DNA of 64,000 nt from Geobacter sp. AOG2 (GTDB taxonomy: Bacteria > Desulfobacterota > Desulfuromonadia > Geobacterales > Pseudopelobacteraceae), in assembly GCF_019972295.1 (NCBI RefSeq), contig NZ_BLJA01000001.1, positions 2,670,158-2,734,157 on the forward strand. Reading direction: 5' to 3'. The notes under the pieces were generated by a model. The model ran no database searches. It was not told where the DNA came from and worked only from the letters and a program-made list of their open reading frames with translations. Below, in pieces: positions 9,357-18,405 of the stretch. The stretch's first letter is position 1. Every line of letters begins with the position of its first letter. A program made the translations under genes and the position numbers.

Positions 9357-9545
9357 ATGGAACCCATTACCTTGTGTGGAATCGTGATAGTGGCATTCGG
9401 TTTGTGGATCGAAGGAGAATCACTGGTAAAAAGACTTGCCCGTTCCTTTTGTCGCAGCAACCTGCTGAAGAGAATCATGGCGCTGGCGCCGTCCGAGCAA
9501 AAACCTGTCTTCGCTAACCGGTATGTTCCTTACTCCCCTCACTAG
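9357..9545 (+). CDS. Small single-pass membrane protein in an operon with the LexA-type gene
   Basis: A 62-aa product with a strong ribosome site (AGGAGG at 9345-9350, 6 bases before ATG) 23 bp after the repressor stop. Residues 3-18 (PITLCGIVIVAFGLWI) form a membrane helix and the rest is basic (KRLARSFCRSNLLKR). No family is recognised. Because it sits behind a LexA-type gene it would be expressed on derepression; small one-pass SOS proteins in other bacteria (SidA, YneA) block division, so a similar role is conceivable but unproven. Confidence 0.6.
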   Translation: MEPITLCGIVIVAFGLWIEGESLVKRLARSFCRSNLLKRIMALAPSEQKPVFANRYVPYSPH

Positions 9546-9649
9546 ATTTGCCGTTTATGCGGGGCTATAAGCGCAGTGCCGGTCATTCTTGCAACACGCG
9601 GATGCAACTTCACCGATTAGACTGGCTTTTAATATATAATTTTTGCCCC

Positions 9650-9694
9650 CTCATACCCCGAAGATCACAGGCTCAAATCCTGCCCCCGCAACCA
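9650..9694 (+). pseudogene. Truncated tRNA-fMet 3' half (possible attachment site)
   Basis: Bases 9650-9696 match 8229-8275, from the anticodon through the encoded CCA and two further A residues, with only four mismatches (including T54 to C, which damages the T-loop). The 5' half of the tRNA is absent. Either a decayed second gene or the displaced native 3' end produced when an element integrated into the tRNA. The second reading fits the intact tRNA at the other end and the hairpin that follows. Confidence 0.7.
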
Positions 9695-9698
9695 AACG

Positions 9699-9737
9699 AC
9701 AAACAAGGGTCTGCATATTTTTGCAGGCCTTGTTTGT
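9699..9737 (+). terminator. Hairpin following the tRNA fragment
   Basis: ACAAACAAGG (9699-9708) pairs perfectly with CCTTGTTTGT (9728-9737), and the stem continues inward with CTGCA/TGCAG. There is no T-run on the + strand side. It may be the original terminator of the tRNA locus. Confidence 0.5.
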
Positions 9738-9908
9738 TACCACTTGCCATGACCAGCCAAGATGCACAGGCATGTCGGGCCATGAAACCGAAACCCTGCC
9801 GATAGCGAGTTGCTTTCCCGCAGGGATTCGAGGCGCCTTTGTCATGGCGTCCGGTTGCCTCCTCCGACTCTCGTGCTACTATTGAATTGTCCCTATACGG
9901 AGGAGGCC

Positions 9909-10904
9909 ATGACAAGGAATCTTCTCAAGCACGATTCTGTTTCGGATTTTCTGGAGATCCTCGCCACCTTCGGTGAACTGCACGGCCCGGTACTGACTGA
10001 AGACGGGGTTACGGCGTTCAGACCGCTCGGCCCTGGGATTGACCTGTTTCTCACGTATGACCGCACCCTCATTCCCCCGAAAAAGTATCTTCTTCCCCCC
10101 CGCGATACGGTTCTTACTTTTGCCCCGGACGAGGACTATCGTCTGCCGGTCGCCGCGGTTTCCGAAACCATCCTGGTCGGTCTCCACCCCTGCGACCTGC
10201 AGGGGATCGCTTATCTGGACAAGGTGTTCATGGGCGACAGGATCGACCCCCTGTACCATGCCAGACGGACGGCACTGACCTTAATCGGCCTTTCCTGCGA
10301 GCCTGACGAAAATTGTTTTTGCGGTGATCTTTCAGCGGCTGAAACCCATGGCTGCGACCTGTTCATGCGTCAGCTCCCCGATGGGTTCAGTCTCAGGGAC
10401 AACACCCCAAAAGGCACGGCAATTCTGAACAGGCTGACCCCGATCCTGGCGGAAGGCGAACCTCCAGAGGCCGCTTCCCGGACGTGCGCCATGGCGGCAG
10501 CAATACAGCAGGCATCAGCCCGGGGCGAGACCTATGGAGAAAGCGCGCTGTGGGACGAATTTGCCGGACGCTGCCTCTCCTGCGGCGCCTGTTCCCTCTG
10601 CTGCCCGACCTGCTATTGCTTTGACGTTCGGGAATACGGGGCACTGGACGGAGAAACAACAATGCGGCTGCGCGAATGGGACAACTGCCTCTTCAAGGAC
10701 CATGGCGAGGTGGCCGGCGGCTTCAATTTCCGCAAGAGCCGCCAGGAACGGTTCCAGTACCGCTATCGGCACAAATATCTCGGTTTCGGTCCGACGCGCG
10801 GCATCGTATCCTGTGTCGGCTGTGGCCGCTGCCGTGTAGTCTGCCCGGTTGGAATCGACCTGCTGGAGCTATTCAAGGAACATGACGATGAGAAACGACC
10901 GTGA
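9909..10904 (+). CDS. Hydrogenase beta subunit, 4Fe-4S dicluster protein (sulfhydrogenase HydB/AsrA-like)
   Basis: A 331-aa cytosolic electron-transfer subunit. A GGAGGAGG site (9899-9906) precedes the ATG at 9909, which is preferred over an upstream in-frame start. Two cysteine sets near the C-terminus bind [4Fe-4S] clusters: C222/C225/C228/C232 (CLSCGACSLCCP) and C302/C305/C308/C312 (CVGCGRCRVVCP); further cysteines (ENCFCG) lie midway. It resembles the beta subunit of cytoplasmic sulfhydrogenases and sulfite reductase subunit A. It begins a four-gene operon, beta-gamma-delta-alpha, and passes electrons between the hydrogenase dimer and the flavin subunit. Confidence 0.85.
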   Translation: MTRNLLKHDSVSDFLEILATFGELHGPVLTEDGVTAFRPLGPGIDLFLTYDRTLIPPKKYLLPPRDTVLTFAPDEDYRLPVAAVSETILVGLHPCDLQGIAYLDKVFMGDRIDPLYHARRTALTLIGLSCEPDENCFCGDLSAAETHGCDLFMRQLPDGFSLRDNTPKGTAILNRLTPILAEGEPPEAASRTCAMAAAIQQASARGETYGESALWDEFAGRCLSCGACSLCCPTCYCFDVREYGALDGETTMRLREWDNCLFKDHGEVAGGFNFRKSRQERFQYRYRHKYLGFGPTRGIVSCVGCGRCRVVCPVGIDLLELFKEHDDEKRP

Positions 10905-11736
10905 TCCGACCATTGCCCCGCTCCCGGCGACCATAATTGGGCTTAAGACCTTGTCCGCCGATACGGCACTGTTCAGGCTGACCCTGGAGAACAGTGAGGG
11001 CGACCGGTTCGACTTCAACCCCGGTCAATTCATCCAGCTCTCGGTACCTTCGGGCGGCGAGGTCCCCATCTCCCTCGCCGGTCCGCCGCGGCTCCATAAC
11101 AGCTTCGAGGTGTGCGTCAGGCGGGTCGGGCACGTAACCGACATGTTGCATCGCCTCCTCCCAGGCGACCGGCTGGGGGTTCGGGGGCCATTCGGCAATG
11201 GGTTTCCACTGGGCGAATGGACCGGTCGCAACATCCTGCTGATCGCCGGTGGTCTGGGCATTGCCCCCCTCCGCTCGCTGCTTTATGCACTTCTGATGCA
11301 AAGGGAAGGGTTCGGAGAAATCACCCTGATGTACGGTGCCCGGGAACCGTCCGCCATTCTGTTCAAGGAGGAACTGGCTGAATTGAGCGGCCGCCGGGAC
11401 ATGCACCTCTTTCTGACCGTGGATTTTGCCCAGGAGGAATCCCCCAGCGGCTTGGCCTGCAACACCGGCCTTCTGCCGACGCTTCTCAGGGGGGTTAATT
11501 TCGGCACGACAAACACCGTTGCCGCCGTTTGCGGTCCACCCGCACTCTATCGATGCATCCTGGAAGAGTTGCAGGAACTTGGCATTCCTGCCGAACACAT
11601 CTACCTTTCCCTGGAACGAAGAATGAAATGCGGGGTCGGGCTTTGTTGCCACTGTGCCGTCGGGGATCTCTTCTGCTGTAGCGACGGCCCGGTCTTTAGC
11701 TACAGCCAACTCAAAGGGATCAGCGGTGCCATATGA
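10888..11736 (+). CDS. Hydrogenase gamma subunit, FAD/NAD(P)-binding with 2Fe-2S
   Basis: A 282-aa ferredoxin-NADP reductase-like subunit. I chose ATG 10888 because AAGGA (10875-10879) lies 8 bases before it; the gene overlaps the beta subunit by 17 bases. The FAD domain carries FNPGQFIQLSVP and PISLAG, the NAD(P) domain carries IAGGLGIAPLRSL, and the C-terminus has a 2Fe-2S cysteine set (MKCGVGLCCHC ... CC). It links hydrogen oxidation or evolution to NAD(P)(H). The relatives are sulfhydrogenase gamma and the dihydroorotate dehydrogenase electron-transfer subunit. Confidence 0.87.
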   Translation: MRNDRDPTIAPLPATIIGLKTLSADTALFRLTLENSEGDRFDFNPGQFIQLSVPSGGEVPISLAGPPRLHNSFEVCVRRVGHVTDMLHRLLPGDRLGVRGPFGNGFPLGEWTGRNILLIAGGLGIAPLRSLLYALLMQREGFGEITLMYGAREPSAILFKEELAELSGRRDMHLFLTVDFAQEESPSGLACNTGLLPTLLRGVNFGTTNTVAAVCGPPALYRCILEELQELGIPAEHIYLSLERRMKCGVGLCCHCAVGDLFCCSDGPVFSYSQLKGISGAI

Positions 11737-12488
11737 AGAAGCCTGCCATCGCCATAGCCGGGCTGACCGCCTGTTCCGGTTGCCAATTGACCCTCCTGAA
11801 CTGCGAGGAGGAGTTGCCGGAGATCGCTCAGCGTTTCATCATCGATTATTTCCCTCTGGGGCTTACCGAACGGGCCATTACCGGCCCCATCGACGTGGCT
11901 TTCGTGGAGGGGGCCGTTTCCACTCCGTCCGACCTGGAAATTCTCATGAAATTGCGTAACTGCAGCCGCAGCCTCGTGGCCTTGGGCACCTGCGCCCTTT
12001 GGGGCGGGATTGCGGCCATGAAGAACCAGGAATCGAGAAAAGATCTTGCCAAAACGGTGTACGGCTTTGCCGCCGATGACCTGAAAAGTTTTAACCCGCA
12101 GCCGTTACATCGCTTTGTCAAGGTCGACTTTGCCATTACCGGTTGCCCGCCCGAAAAGGGAGAACTCCTGACAACCCTTGCCGCGCTGCTCCGTGGCACC
12201 TTCCCCGTGTTCCCCCGCTACCCGGTCTGTTCCGAGTGTCGTAGTCGGGAAAACCTCTGCCTCCTCATCGAACGGGACAAAATGTGCCTTGGGCCGCTCG
12301 TTCAGGCCGGGTGCAATGCCAGGTGCCCGGCTGTGGGGATCGGGTGCGAGGGGTGCCGGGGACCGGTGACCGAGGCCAATGTGGCAGCGGAGATGGAACT
12401 GCTTCTGAAGAAGGGGTTCTCACGAGACGAGATCGTCAGCCGCATGCAGCGTTTTTACCCGGAGTGGGACTATGAACAGAGTTCTTGA
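11733..12488 (+). CDS. [NiFe] hydrogenase small (delta) subunit
   Basis: A 251-aa subunit with N-terminal TACSGCQLTLLNCE (C14, C17), the proximal cluster motifs GTCALWGG and TGCPPEKGE, and a C-terminal cysteine cluster (CSECRSRENLCL ... GCNARCPAVGIGCEGC) for further FeS centres. It lacks a twin-arginine leader, so it stays in the cytoplasm, as in group 3 enzymes. It starts within the gamma-subunit stop (ATGA) and overlaps the large-subunit start by 17 bases, implying strict co-translation. Confidence 0.9.
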   Translation: MKKPAIAIAGLTACSGCQLTLLNCEEELPEIAQRFIIDYFPLGLTERAITGPIDVAFVEGAVSTPSDLEILMKLRNCSRSLVALGTCALWGGIAAMKNQESRKDLAKTVYGFAADDLKSFNPQPLHRFVKVDFAITGCPPEKGELLTTLAALLRGTFPVFPRYPVCSECRSRENLCLLIERDKMCLGPLVQAGCNARCPAVGIGCEGCRGPVTEANVAAEMELLLKKGFSRDEIVSRMQRFYPEWDYEQSS

Positions 12489-13749
12489 GATCCGACCGCT
12501 TACCCGCGTCGAGGGACACGGACGCATCGAAGTTCGCTTTGCGGGGACGAAAGCAGAGATGGTCTCGCTCTCGTTCTTCGAGGCGCCCCGTTTCTTCGAG
12601 GCCCTTCTCAAGGGGAAGAGCTATGAAGAGGTGCCGGAGATCATCTGCCGTATCTGCTCGCTCTGCTCCACGGTCCACCGCATATGTTCACTCTTCGCCA
12701 TAGAAAAAGCCTTGGATATCCGGGTGTCCGAGCAGGTCGGACTCTACCGGGAACTCATCCTTCATGGCGGACACATTCAAAGCCACGCCCTCCATCTCTT
12801 CTGCCTGGTACTCCCCGACTGTTTCGCTGTCGATGGCATCTCCGGCCTGGCCGACAAGGCCCCGCAGGAATTGAAAAGGGGGCTGCACATCAAGGCGGCC
12901 GGGAACCTGATCCAGGAAATCGTCGGCGGCAGGACCATTCACCCGGTCACCCTCGTCCCCGGCGGCATGGGGAAACCGGTAAGCAGGGAAGGTTTGCTGA
13001 AGCTGAAGGAGACCCTCCAGGGGGTTCTGCCCGAAACGCGCCGGGCATTCGAATTGTTCCGCTCCTTCCTCCCGAATGGGGAAAAACTGGACACTCCCCG
13101 TTATTTGAGCGTGCACCCGGAGGGAGCGTCGCCATTTTTCGGAGACAGCCTGACCATGGGGAATGCCGAAACGATACCTGTCGAGTTATACACGAACCTG
13201 CTTCGCGAGAAGATGCCGGAAACCGGTAATGCCAAGGCCGTCCTCGTGAATGAGGAACCCGCGACCGTCGGGGCTCTTGCGAGGCTGAACCTGGGCATGA
13301 ACCTGACGCCGATGGCGGCTGCGGCTTTTGAAGAATGCAGGATGCTGGTGACGGACGCCGATATCCGCGCCAACAATCTGGCCCAGGCCGTCGAGTTGAT
13401 CCTTGCGGTGGAGCGTTCTCTGGAGATTGTCGATATACTGATCGAGGCGGACTTCAGCCGGGAAGAAACAACCGGGATCGTTCCGAAAAAGGGGCAGGGA
13501 ATCGCCGCGGTGGAGGCGCCCCGCGGGGTGCTCATCCACAACTACAGCTTTGACGACCGGGGGATCTGCCGGGGCGCCGACATAGTGACTCCCACCGTTA
13601 TCAATCAAGCCGCCATGGAGCGGGACCTGATCGCCCTGGCCACGCACATGGAGGGGGCGGACGATGAAGAGTTGACCGGGGCCTTTGAGCGGCTGGTGCG
13701 CGCCTATGACCCCTGCATTTCCTGCGCAGTGCACCTGCTGAGGATCTAG
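12472..13749 (+). CDS. [NiFe] hydrogenase large (alpha) subunit, group 3b-like
   Basis: The 425-aa catalytic subunit holds the Ni-Fe(CN)2CO site. The L1 motif RICSLC (C62, C65) and L2 motif DPCISCAVH (C415, C418) are intact. Only four residues (LLRI) follow the final His, matching the short tail removed by the maturation protease in sulfhydrogenase-type enzymes as I recall them. Gene order beta-gamma-delta-alpha and the NAD(P)-binding partner point to a bifunctional cytoplasmic group 3b enzyme; a sulfur-reducing side activity is known for archaeal relatives. No hyp maturation genes are in the window. Confidence 0.92.
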   Translation: MNRVLEIRPLTRVEGHGRIEVRFAGTKAEMVSLSFFEAPRFFEALLKGKSYEEVPEIICRICSLCSTVHRICSLFAIEKALDIRVSEQVGLYRELILHGGHIQSHALHLFCLVLPDCFAVDGISGLADKAPQELKRGLHIKAAGNLIQEIVGGRTIHPVTLVPGGMGKPVSREGLLKLKETLQGVLPETRRAFELFRSFLPNGEKLDTPRYLSVHPEGASPFFGDSLTMGNAETIPVELYTNLLREKMPETGNAKAVLVNEEPATVGALARLNLGMNLTPMAAAAFEECRMLVTDADIRANNLAQAVELILAVERSLEIVDILIEADFSREETTGIVPKKGQGIAAVEAPRGVLIHNYSFDDRGICRGADIVTPTVINQAAMERDLIALATHMEGADDEELTGAFERLVRAYDPCISCAVHLLRI

Positions 13750-14008
13750 GGGTACTATGACGATTCCTGCTTGCGGGGTTATGCGCTGAAGGGTTTCTTC
13801 CCGTTTTGCGTTTCTCAAAGGGCGGTAGCCATCGAGGTGCGGACATCGCGGTTTCCCCTGTCAGGCTCTGCAACGTCCCGGTAAAACACTTGATGTTCAT
13901 GACAAGTAACGCTATCCTGCAACGGGGATTGCGTGTTGCCGCATGCTTGTACCGGAAGGCATTCGGGAGGTCGCGTAGCGGCCCAACCGGGTCACGGAGG
14001 TCAAGGCA

Positions 14009-14287
14009 ATGGAATCATTCGTGAAGTATCTCCTTTTGTTGGTGCTGTGGGCCTTCGGCGCCCAGTTATACTTTTACGCCGTCACCCTGGAAGGCGTCCA
14101 GAGACAGGAAGGGTGTCGGAACCTGGGCATCCTTTATCTCACGGTCGGTATCGTCAGCCTGGTCTTCCGGGAGGCGCCGTATGTCGTATCGGGCCTCGTG
14201 CTGATCATGCTCGGCTTGCGGCTGGTCTCCTACGGCCTCGACCGGCTCAACAAGGATACGTTCATCGACCGCTACAAGGATGATTGA
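14009..14287 (+). CDS. Small membrane protein, unknown family
   Basis: A 92-aa protein with a GGAGG ribosome site 10 bases before ATG. It has at least two hydrophobic helices: residues about 5-26 (VKYLLLLVLWAFGAQLYFYAV) and about 43-73 (LGILYLTVGIVSLVF ... VSGLVLIMLGLRLVSYG), then a charged tail. It lies 259 bp after the hydrogenase large subunit, too far for a secure operon claim, and 6 bp before the next gene. No function is proposed. Confidence 0.65.
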   Translation: MESFVKYLLLLVLWAFGAQLYFYAVTLEGVQRQEGCRNLGILYLTVGIVSLVFREAPYVVSGLVLIMLGLRLVSYGLDRLNKDTFIDRYKDD

Positions 14288-14293
14288 GGTGGC

Positions 14294-14707
14294 GTGGCCG
14301 AATCAGGCACACCTGGTTATGGAGTACCCGGATTGAAACGTCTTCTGCTCTGCATGATCTTTATCTTTACGTTACTTCTCGTCGTCTACCGCCCCGTTTA
14401 TCCCACGAAGCACCCCGGCCCGGCGGCCGCCGCGACCATCCGCAAAGGCACAACGACCAAACAGCAGGTACACGCCCTCCTGGGCACACCCCAGGATATC
14501 GAACGCCAGGTGCCCATACGCCAGCCGGCCCGGATCGAGCCGCTGCCGGCCAGGTATCTTGCTTCGGAAATATGGACCTACCGGACCTACAGCCATCATG
14601 GGACGGCGAACGCCGCCCCCAGCGCCAAGCCTTCCTGCTATTTCATCGTTGTGTTCTTCGATGCCCAGGGGAAGGTGCTGGATTGCGAGACCGAACTGGA
14701 CGATTGA
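14294..14707 (+). CDS. Exported protein with SmpA/BamE-like fold
   Basis: From GTG 14294 the product is 137 aa; TTG at 14333, with GGAG 8 bases upstream, would give 124 aa beginning directly with the signal/anchor MKRLLLCMIFIFTLLLVVY, and may be the real start. The mature part contains IRKGTTTKQQVHALLGTPQ, a tryptophan-containing strand EIWTY and VVFFDAQGKVLDC, the pattern of SmpA/OmlA (BamE-like) domains that often bind partners at the outer membrane. There is no lipobox Cys at the usual place. It is probably co-transcribed with the upstream small membrane protein. Confidence 0.65.
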   Translation: MAESGTPGYGVPGLKRLLLCMIFIFTLLLVVYRPVYPTKHPGPAAAATIRKGTTTKQQVHALLGTPQDIERQVPIRQPARIEPLPARYLASEIWTYRTYSHHGTANAAPSAKPSCYFIVVFFDAQGKVLDCETELDD

Positions 14708-15061
14708 GAGGTCTCGCCAATCGACCGGGGAAGGGTTAACGCAGAACGGCATTCCGGTGCCGCCCGGCCAGGGCGTAGTGCCGTTGCAACGTGAGGCTCC
14801 CCCGTAACCCAAGGTCATCTCCCCCTACCCCGCAAGCGGACAAGTCAGAGGATTCCGCATCCCGTCATTTTTTGCCGCCGCAGCCTCCCACCCACACCTT
14901 GGCCGGAATACCGGTCACGTCATATCGCGCAGATCCAGGAGGCCGTCCCCGAAAGCCCCCGCGCAAAATCTTTAAACAGTCGTAACAGGGCCGACACTGT
15001 TTTGTCGCATGGCGCGTGTAGTTATTGACACATTGGATATCGTACGTATTCGGAGAGACAC
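14708..15061. other. Gene-free stretch
   Basis: About 350 bp without a supported gene. A TTGACA hexamer at 15025-15030 near the end might be the -35 box of the following operon, but no good -10 box stands at the right distance. GGAGAGA before 15062 is the ribosome site of the binding-protein gene. Confidence 0.4.
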
Positions 15062-15832
15062 ATGCTGCGGTTAGGTTTCCTGATTGGCCTTTTTGTTATC
15101 GCTTTGTGGACAGGCACCTCCCGGGGCAGCACGGAAGAACTCAAGATCGGCGCCGGCGACGCGGCGGCGGAAAACATCCTCAAGCCCATCAAAAAAGCCT
15201 TCGAGAGCGCCAATAATGTCCAGTTGATCGTGATCGATTCGGGCGCCAAGATGGCCTTTGCCGACCTGAAACGGGCCGGGGTGGATGCCGCTGCGGCCGG
15301 GATCGGCTACCCGGCCTGGCTTGAGCTAATGAAGCACGAGGGGGTCGAGATTGAGGACCCCGCTGTTTTCCATCCTGTAACAATCGGCAAAGATCACATC
15401 GTGGTTGTTACCAACAAGGAAAATCCGGTCAAAAAGCTGAGCGCCGATCAGTTGCGCGGCATCTTCAGCGGCGAGATCGAAAACTGGAATCAGGTGGGCG
15501 GCCCCGACATGCCGATCATGGTGGTGTGGGGGAGCCTGATGCCGGACACCAACGGCATGTTCCTGGCGGCCTTCCTGGCCAGAAAACCGTTGGTGAGCGA
15601 CGTGCTCGACGCAACCACGGCCGAGGATGTGCGGGCGAACATCGCCGCCAACCCGTCGGCCATCGGTATCGGACCTGCCGGCATCCTGGACGACTCGGTC
15701 GCCTCCCCCGAGACCCCCCTCCTTTCCCGGGAGATCACCCTGATCTCCCGAGCCAACCCGCCCGGTGCATTGCTGAAACTTCTTGAATTCATCAACACGG
15801 ACGGCCGGAAGTTCATCAAGGCAACGGAATAA
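15062..15832 (+). CDS. Periplasmic phosphate-binding-like (PstS/PBP-like) protein
   Basis: A 256-aa protein with a signal peptide (MLRLGFLIGLFVIALWTGTS, cleavage near residue 22) and a type 2 periplasmic binding-protein fold resembling PstS: LKIGAGDAAAENILKPIKKAF, then KDHIVVVTNKENPVKKLSADQLRGIF and GEIENWNQVGG, a strand-loop pattern common in phosphate or tungstate/molybdate binders. No ABC transporter genes follow; instead a chemoreceptor gene begins 75 bp downstream. I infer that it presents a ligand to that receptor. The ligand is unknown. Confidence 0.75.
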   Translation: MLRLGFLIGLFVIALWTGTSRGSTEELKIGAGDAAAENILKPIKKAFESANNVQLIVIDSGAKMAFADLKRAGVDAAAAGIGYPAWLELMKHEGVEIEDPAVFHPVTIGKDHIVVVTNKENPVKKLSADQLRGIFSGEIENWNQVGGPDMPIMVVWGSLMPDTNGMFLAAFLARKPLVSDVLDATTAEDVRANIAANPSAIGIGPAGILDDSVASPETPLLSREITLISRANPPGALLKLLEFINTDGRKFIKATE

Positions 15833-15907
15833 CGGAACAGACACCACTATCCTGGCGTAACGGGCAGGCCGATTCCTGCCCGGCATCCGCCCGTACAGGG
15901 AATCTCC

Positions 15908-18364
15908 ATGACCATCAGAACCAAATTGATCCTCAATATCATCGGTAGCAGCATCATGATCGCCATGGTCTCGGGCACCAGCCTGTTCGGCATGCGTTTC
16001 ATCCGGGACCGGCTCAACTACCTTACCACCCGGAGCACCCCGTACCAGATCCGCACGGCAGAGATGCAGCGTGCCATCGAAGGGGCAGCGGCCGACCTGA
16101 TCAAGACCGGCTCCGTCCGCTCCAAGACGGAGTACGCCGCCGCGCGAGGGGATGCCGAGAAAGCCGTCGCCGAGGTGAAGCGCGCCCAGGAAGCGCTGAA
16201 CGACCTGGGGGGAGCGGCAAAGAGCGAGGCCTATGACGACCTGGGCCGCATCGGCACGGAGATTTTCGGCGTGACCGAAGCGCGCATCACGGCGGAAGCC
16301 GAATTGAAGGATGCCGCAACCGCCATCGAGGCCCGGCTGCGCGATGTCACCGGCCAGCTCAAGGGGCTGGACGCCAAGATCAGGAATCTCCAGAACAGCC
16401 GTTCCGCTTCCTACAGCACCTCCACCGTGGAGACCAGGAACATCGAGACCCGCCTGCGCAATGCGGAATCGTTCCGGGTCGTTATCAAGGAACTGGCCCA
16501 GATGGTGGGCCTGATCGACCGCGCCACCGACACCAAAAAACTGCTGATCGCCCAGGGCAAATTCAACACCGTCATGGCCAGGATCAACAAGAGCGCTTAT
16601 CTGGCGGACATGCAGGAGTTGACGCCTACAATAAGCCAGTTGCGGGACAACTCCATCAAACTGGCCGACCTCAGGAAGTCCATGCTGGGGCATGCCGACA
16701 GCGCAACGAAAGTCACTTACGGGAAGTTGTACAAGGACCTGCGGGAGAAGATCACCTCGCTGCAACTGGCGGTAGAGCAGGAGGTGGCCACGGCCAACTC
16801 CAACTACGGCAGCGAATCGGGCAAGCAGGGCGACCTGTACAGCCAGTCCAAGCTCGCCACCGGGGTGCTTGCCGACAACGCCGACCTGGTGGCCCAGGGG
16901 ATATTCGTGGAGGCCCTGACCACAAAACTGTTCACCCTCACCTCGCCCAAGGACGTTGCCGCGGTCGAGGCGTCCCTGCGCGGCGTCTTCGACAAACTGG
17001 GCGCGGCCGAGAAAAACGTAGGCGAATCGTTGCTAACGATCAACGCCGCCAAAGAGCGCGCCACCCTGCAGACGGTGACCAGCCACCTGGCCGCCACCCG
17101 CACCATGCTGTTCGACCAAAACGGCGTGATCGCCAAGATCCGCCGCAGCCTGGAGATGCAGGAACGGGCGGAGGCGGCAACGGCCAGGCTGCGCGCGGTG
17201 GTGGAGCAGGAGGCCGCAAAGGGGAACCGGACGGTGAGCCTGGCCCAGGGAGACCAGGAGAAGGCCATTTCATCGGTCAACAGGATGGTCCGCACCAGTT
17301 CCCTCCTGATCATAGCCATCAGCCTGGCTTCGGCGGTACTGGGCATCCTGTTCGGGGGGGTGATCTTCGTCTCCATCAACCGCCCCCTGATCGCCTCGGT
17401 TGCGGTAATGAGCAGGATCGCCGACGGCGACCTGACCGTGTCCGTGGCATCGGGCCGGCAGGACGAGTTGGGCGTTATGATGGGGGCGATGCAACGCATG
17501 TCGATTAGCCTCAAGGAACTCATCACCAGGGTCAAACAGGCCTCCGAGTCCATCAACCAGGTTTCGGCCGAGGTTTCCAACAGCGCCTCCCAGACGGCCA
17601 ACGCATCGCAACGGATGTCGGAACAGGCCGGAACCGTGGCCACGGCCAGCGAAGAATTGGCCGCCACCGCGCAGGAGATCGCCAAGAGCTGCCACATCGC
17701 CCACAACGAGTCCCGGCAGGCCAACACCACGGTCACGACCAGTTCCGCCATCGTTCAGGAGACCATCAAAGGGATGACGGTCATCAGCGACATGGTCAAA
17801 TCGTCCGCCGCTACGGTGGAGAAACTCGGCTCGCGCTCCGACCAGATCGGCGAGATCGTCGCCACCATCCAGGATATCGCCGACCAGACCAACCTGCTGG
17901 CGCTCAACGCCGCCATCGAAGCAGCCAGGGCCGGTGACCACGGCCGCGGGTTCGCCGTCGTGGCCGACGAGGTACGGACCCTGGCCGGACGTACGGCTGC
18001 GGCAACCAAGGAGATCGAGGCCATGATCGGCTCCATCCAACGGGAATCCCGAAACGCGGTCACGGCCATGGAGGAGGGCGTCACGGTGGTGGAGCGGGGC
18101 ACGACGGATTCCGCCCGCTCCGATGCAGCATTGCGGGAGATTCTCAGCCAGATCGACCTGGTGGTCAACCATGTCAGCCAGATCGCCACGACCGCCGAGG
18201 AACAAACCGCGACCACCCATGAGATCAGCAGCCACATCCTCCAGATCTCCCAGGTGGTGGAGGAGACGTCCCGCTATGCCCACGACTCGTCCCAGGAGGC
18301 GGAACGACTGTCGCTACTGAGCCTCGAGCTACAGGCGCTTGTGGGCAAGTTCAAGCTCGCCTGA
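15908..18364 (+). CDS. Methyl-accepting chemotaxis protein with a long helical sensor region
   Basis: An 818-aa chemoreceptor. TM1 is at about residues 9-31, followed by an unusually long (about 420-residue) periplasmic, mostly helical region with no Cache or PAS signature I recognise. TM2 is about 456-480, a HAMP domain follows, and the cytoplasmic signalling domain contains the hairpin tip [18 protein letters not shown] with [10 protein letters not shown] and [14 protein letters not shown] around it. There is no C-terminal CheR-docking pentapeptide. It is encoded just after a periplasmic binding protein, which may be its ligand carrier. It converges on the SulP gene. Confidence 0.93.
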   Translation: MTIRTKLILNIIGSSIMIAMVSGTSLFGMRFIRDRLNYLTTRSTPYQIRTAEMQRAIEGAAADLIKTGSVRSKTEYAAARGDAEKAVAEVKRAQEALNDLGGAAKSEAYDDLGRIGTEIFGVTEARITAEAELKDAATAIEARLRDVTGQLKGLDAKIRNLQNSRSASYSTSTVETRNIETRLRNAESFRVVIKELAQMVGLIDRATDTKKLLIAQGKFNTVMARINKSAYLADMQELTPTISQLRDNSIKLADLRKSMLGHADSATKVTYGKLYKDLREKITSLQLAVEQEVATANSNYGSESGKQGDLYSQSKLATGVLADNADLVAQGIFVEALTTKLFTLTSPKDVAAVEASLRGVFDKLGAAEKNVGESLLTINAAKERATLQTVTSHLAATRTMLFDQNGVIAKIRRSLEMQERAEAATARLRAVVEQEAAKGNRTVSLAQGDQEKAISSVNRMVRTSSLLIIAISLASAVLGILFGGVIFVSINRPLIASVAVMSRIADGDLTVSVASGRQDELGVMMGAMQRMSISLKELITRVKQASESINQVSAEVSNSASQTANASQRMSEQAGTVATASEELAATAQEIAKSCHIAHNESRQANTTVTTSSAIVQETIKGMTVISDMVKSSAATVEKLGSRSDQIGEIVATIQDIADQTNLLALNAAIEAARAGDHGRGFAVVADEVRTLAGRTAAATKEIEAMIGSIQRESRNAVTAMEEGVTVVERGTTDSARSDAALREILSQIDLVVNHVSQIATTAEEQTATTHEISSHILQISQVVEETSRYAHDSSQEAERLSLLSLELQALVGKFKLA

Positions 18365-18405
18365 GGGACGGGAACACCGGCGCGGATAAGGAAAGACAAC
18401 GTCCC

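Larger units (their letters stand above)
9546..9908. other. Gene-free stretch before the hydrogenase operon
   Basis: It contains the tRNA fragment (9650-9694) and its hairpin (9699-9737), described separately. No open frame here is supported. The hydrogenase ribosome site is at 9899-9906. A TATAAT hexamer at 9635-9640 lacks a matching -35. Confidence 0.5.

Noticed and set aside
9650-9694. A second functional tRNA
   Set aside because: The 5' half and D-arm are absent and the T-loop is mutated; treated as a fragment.
14284-14739. 151-codon alternative frame over the BamE-like gene
   Set aside because: The frame at 14294-14707 has a membrane leader and SmpA-like motifs; the other has neither.
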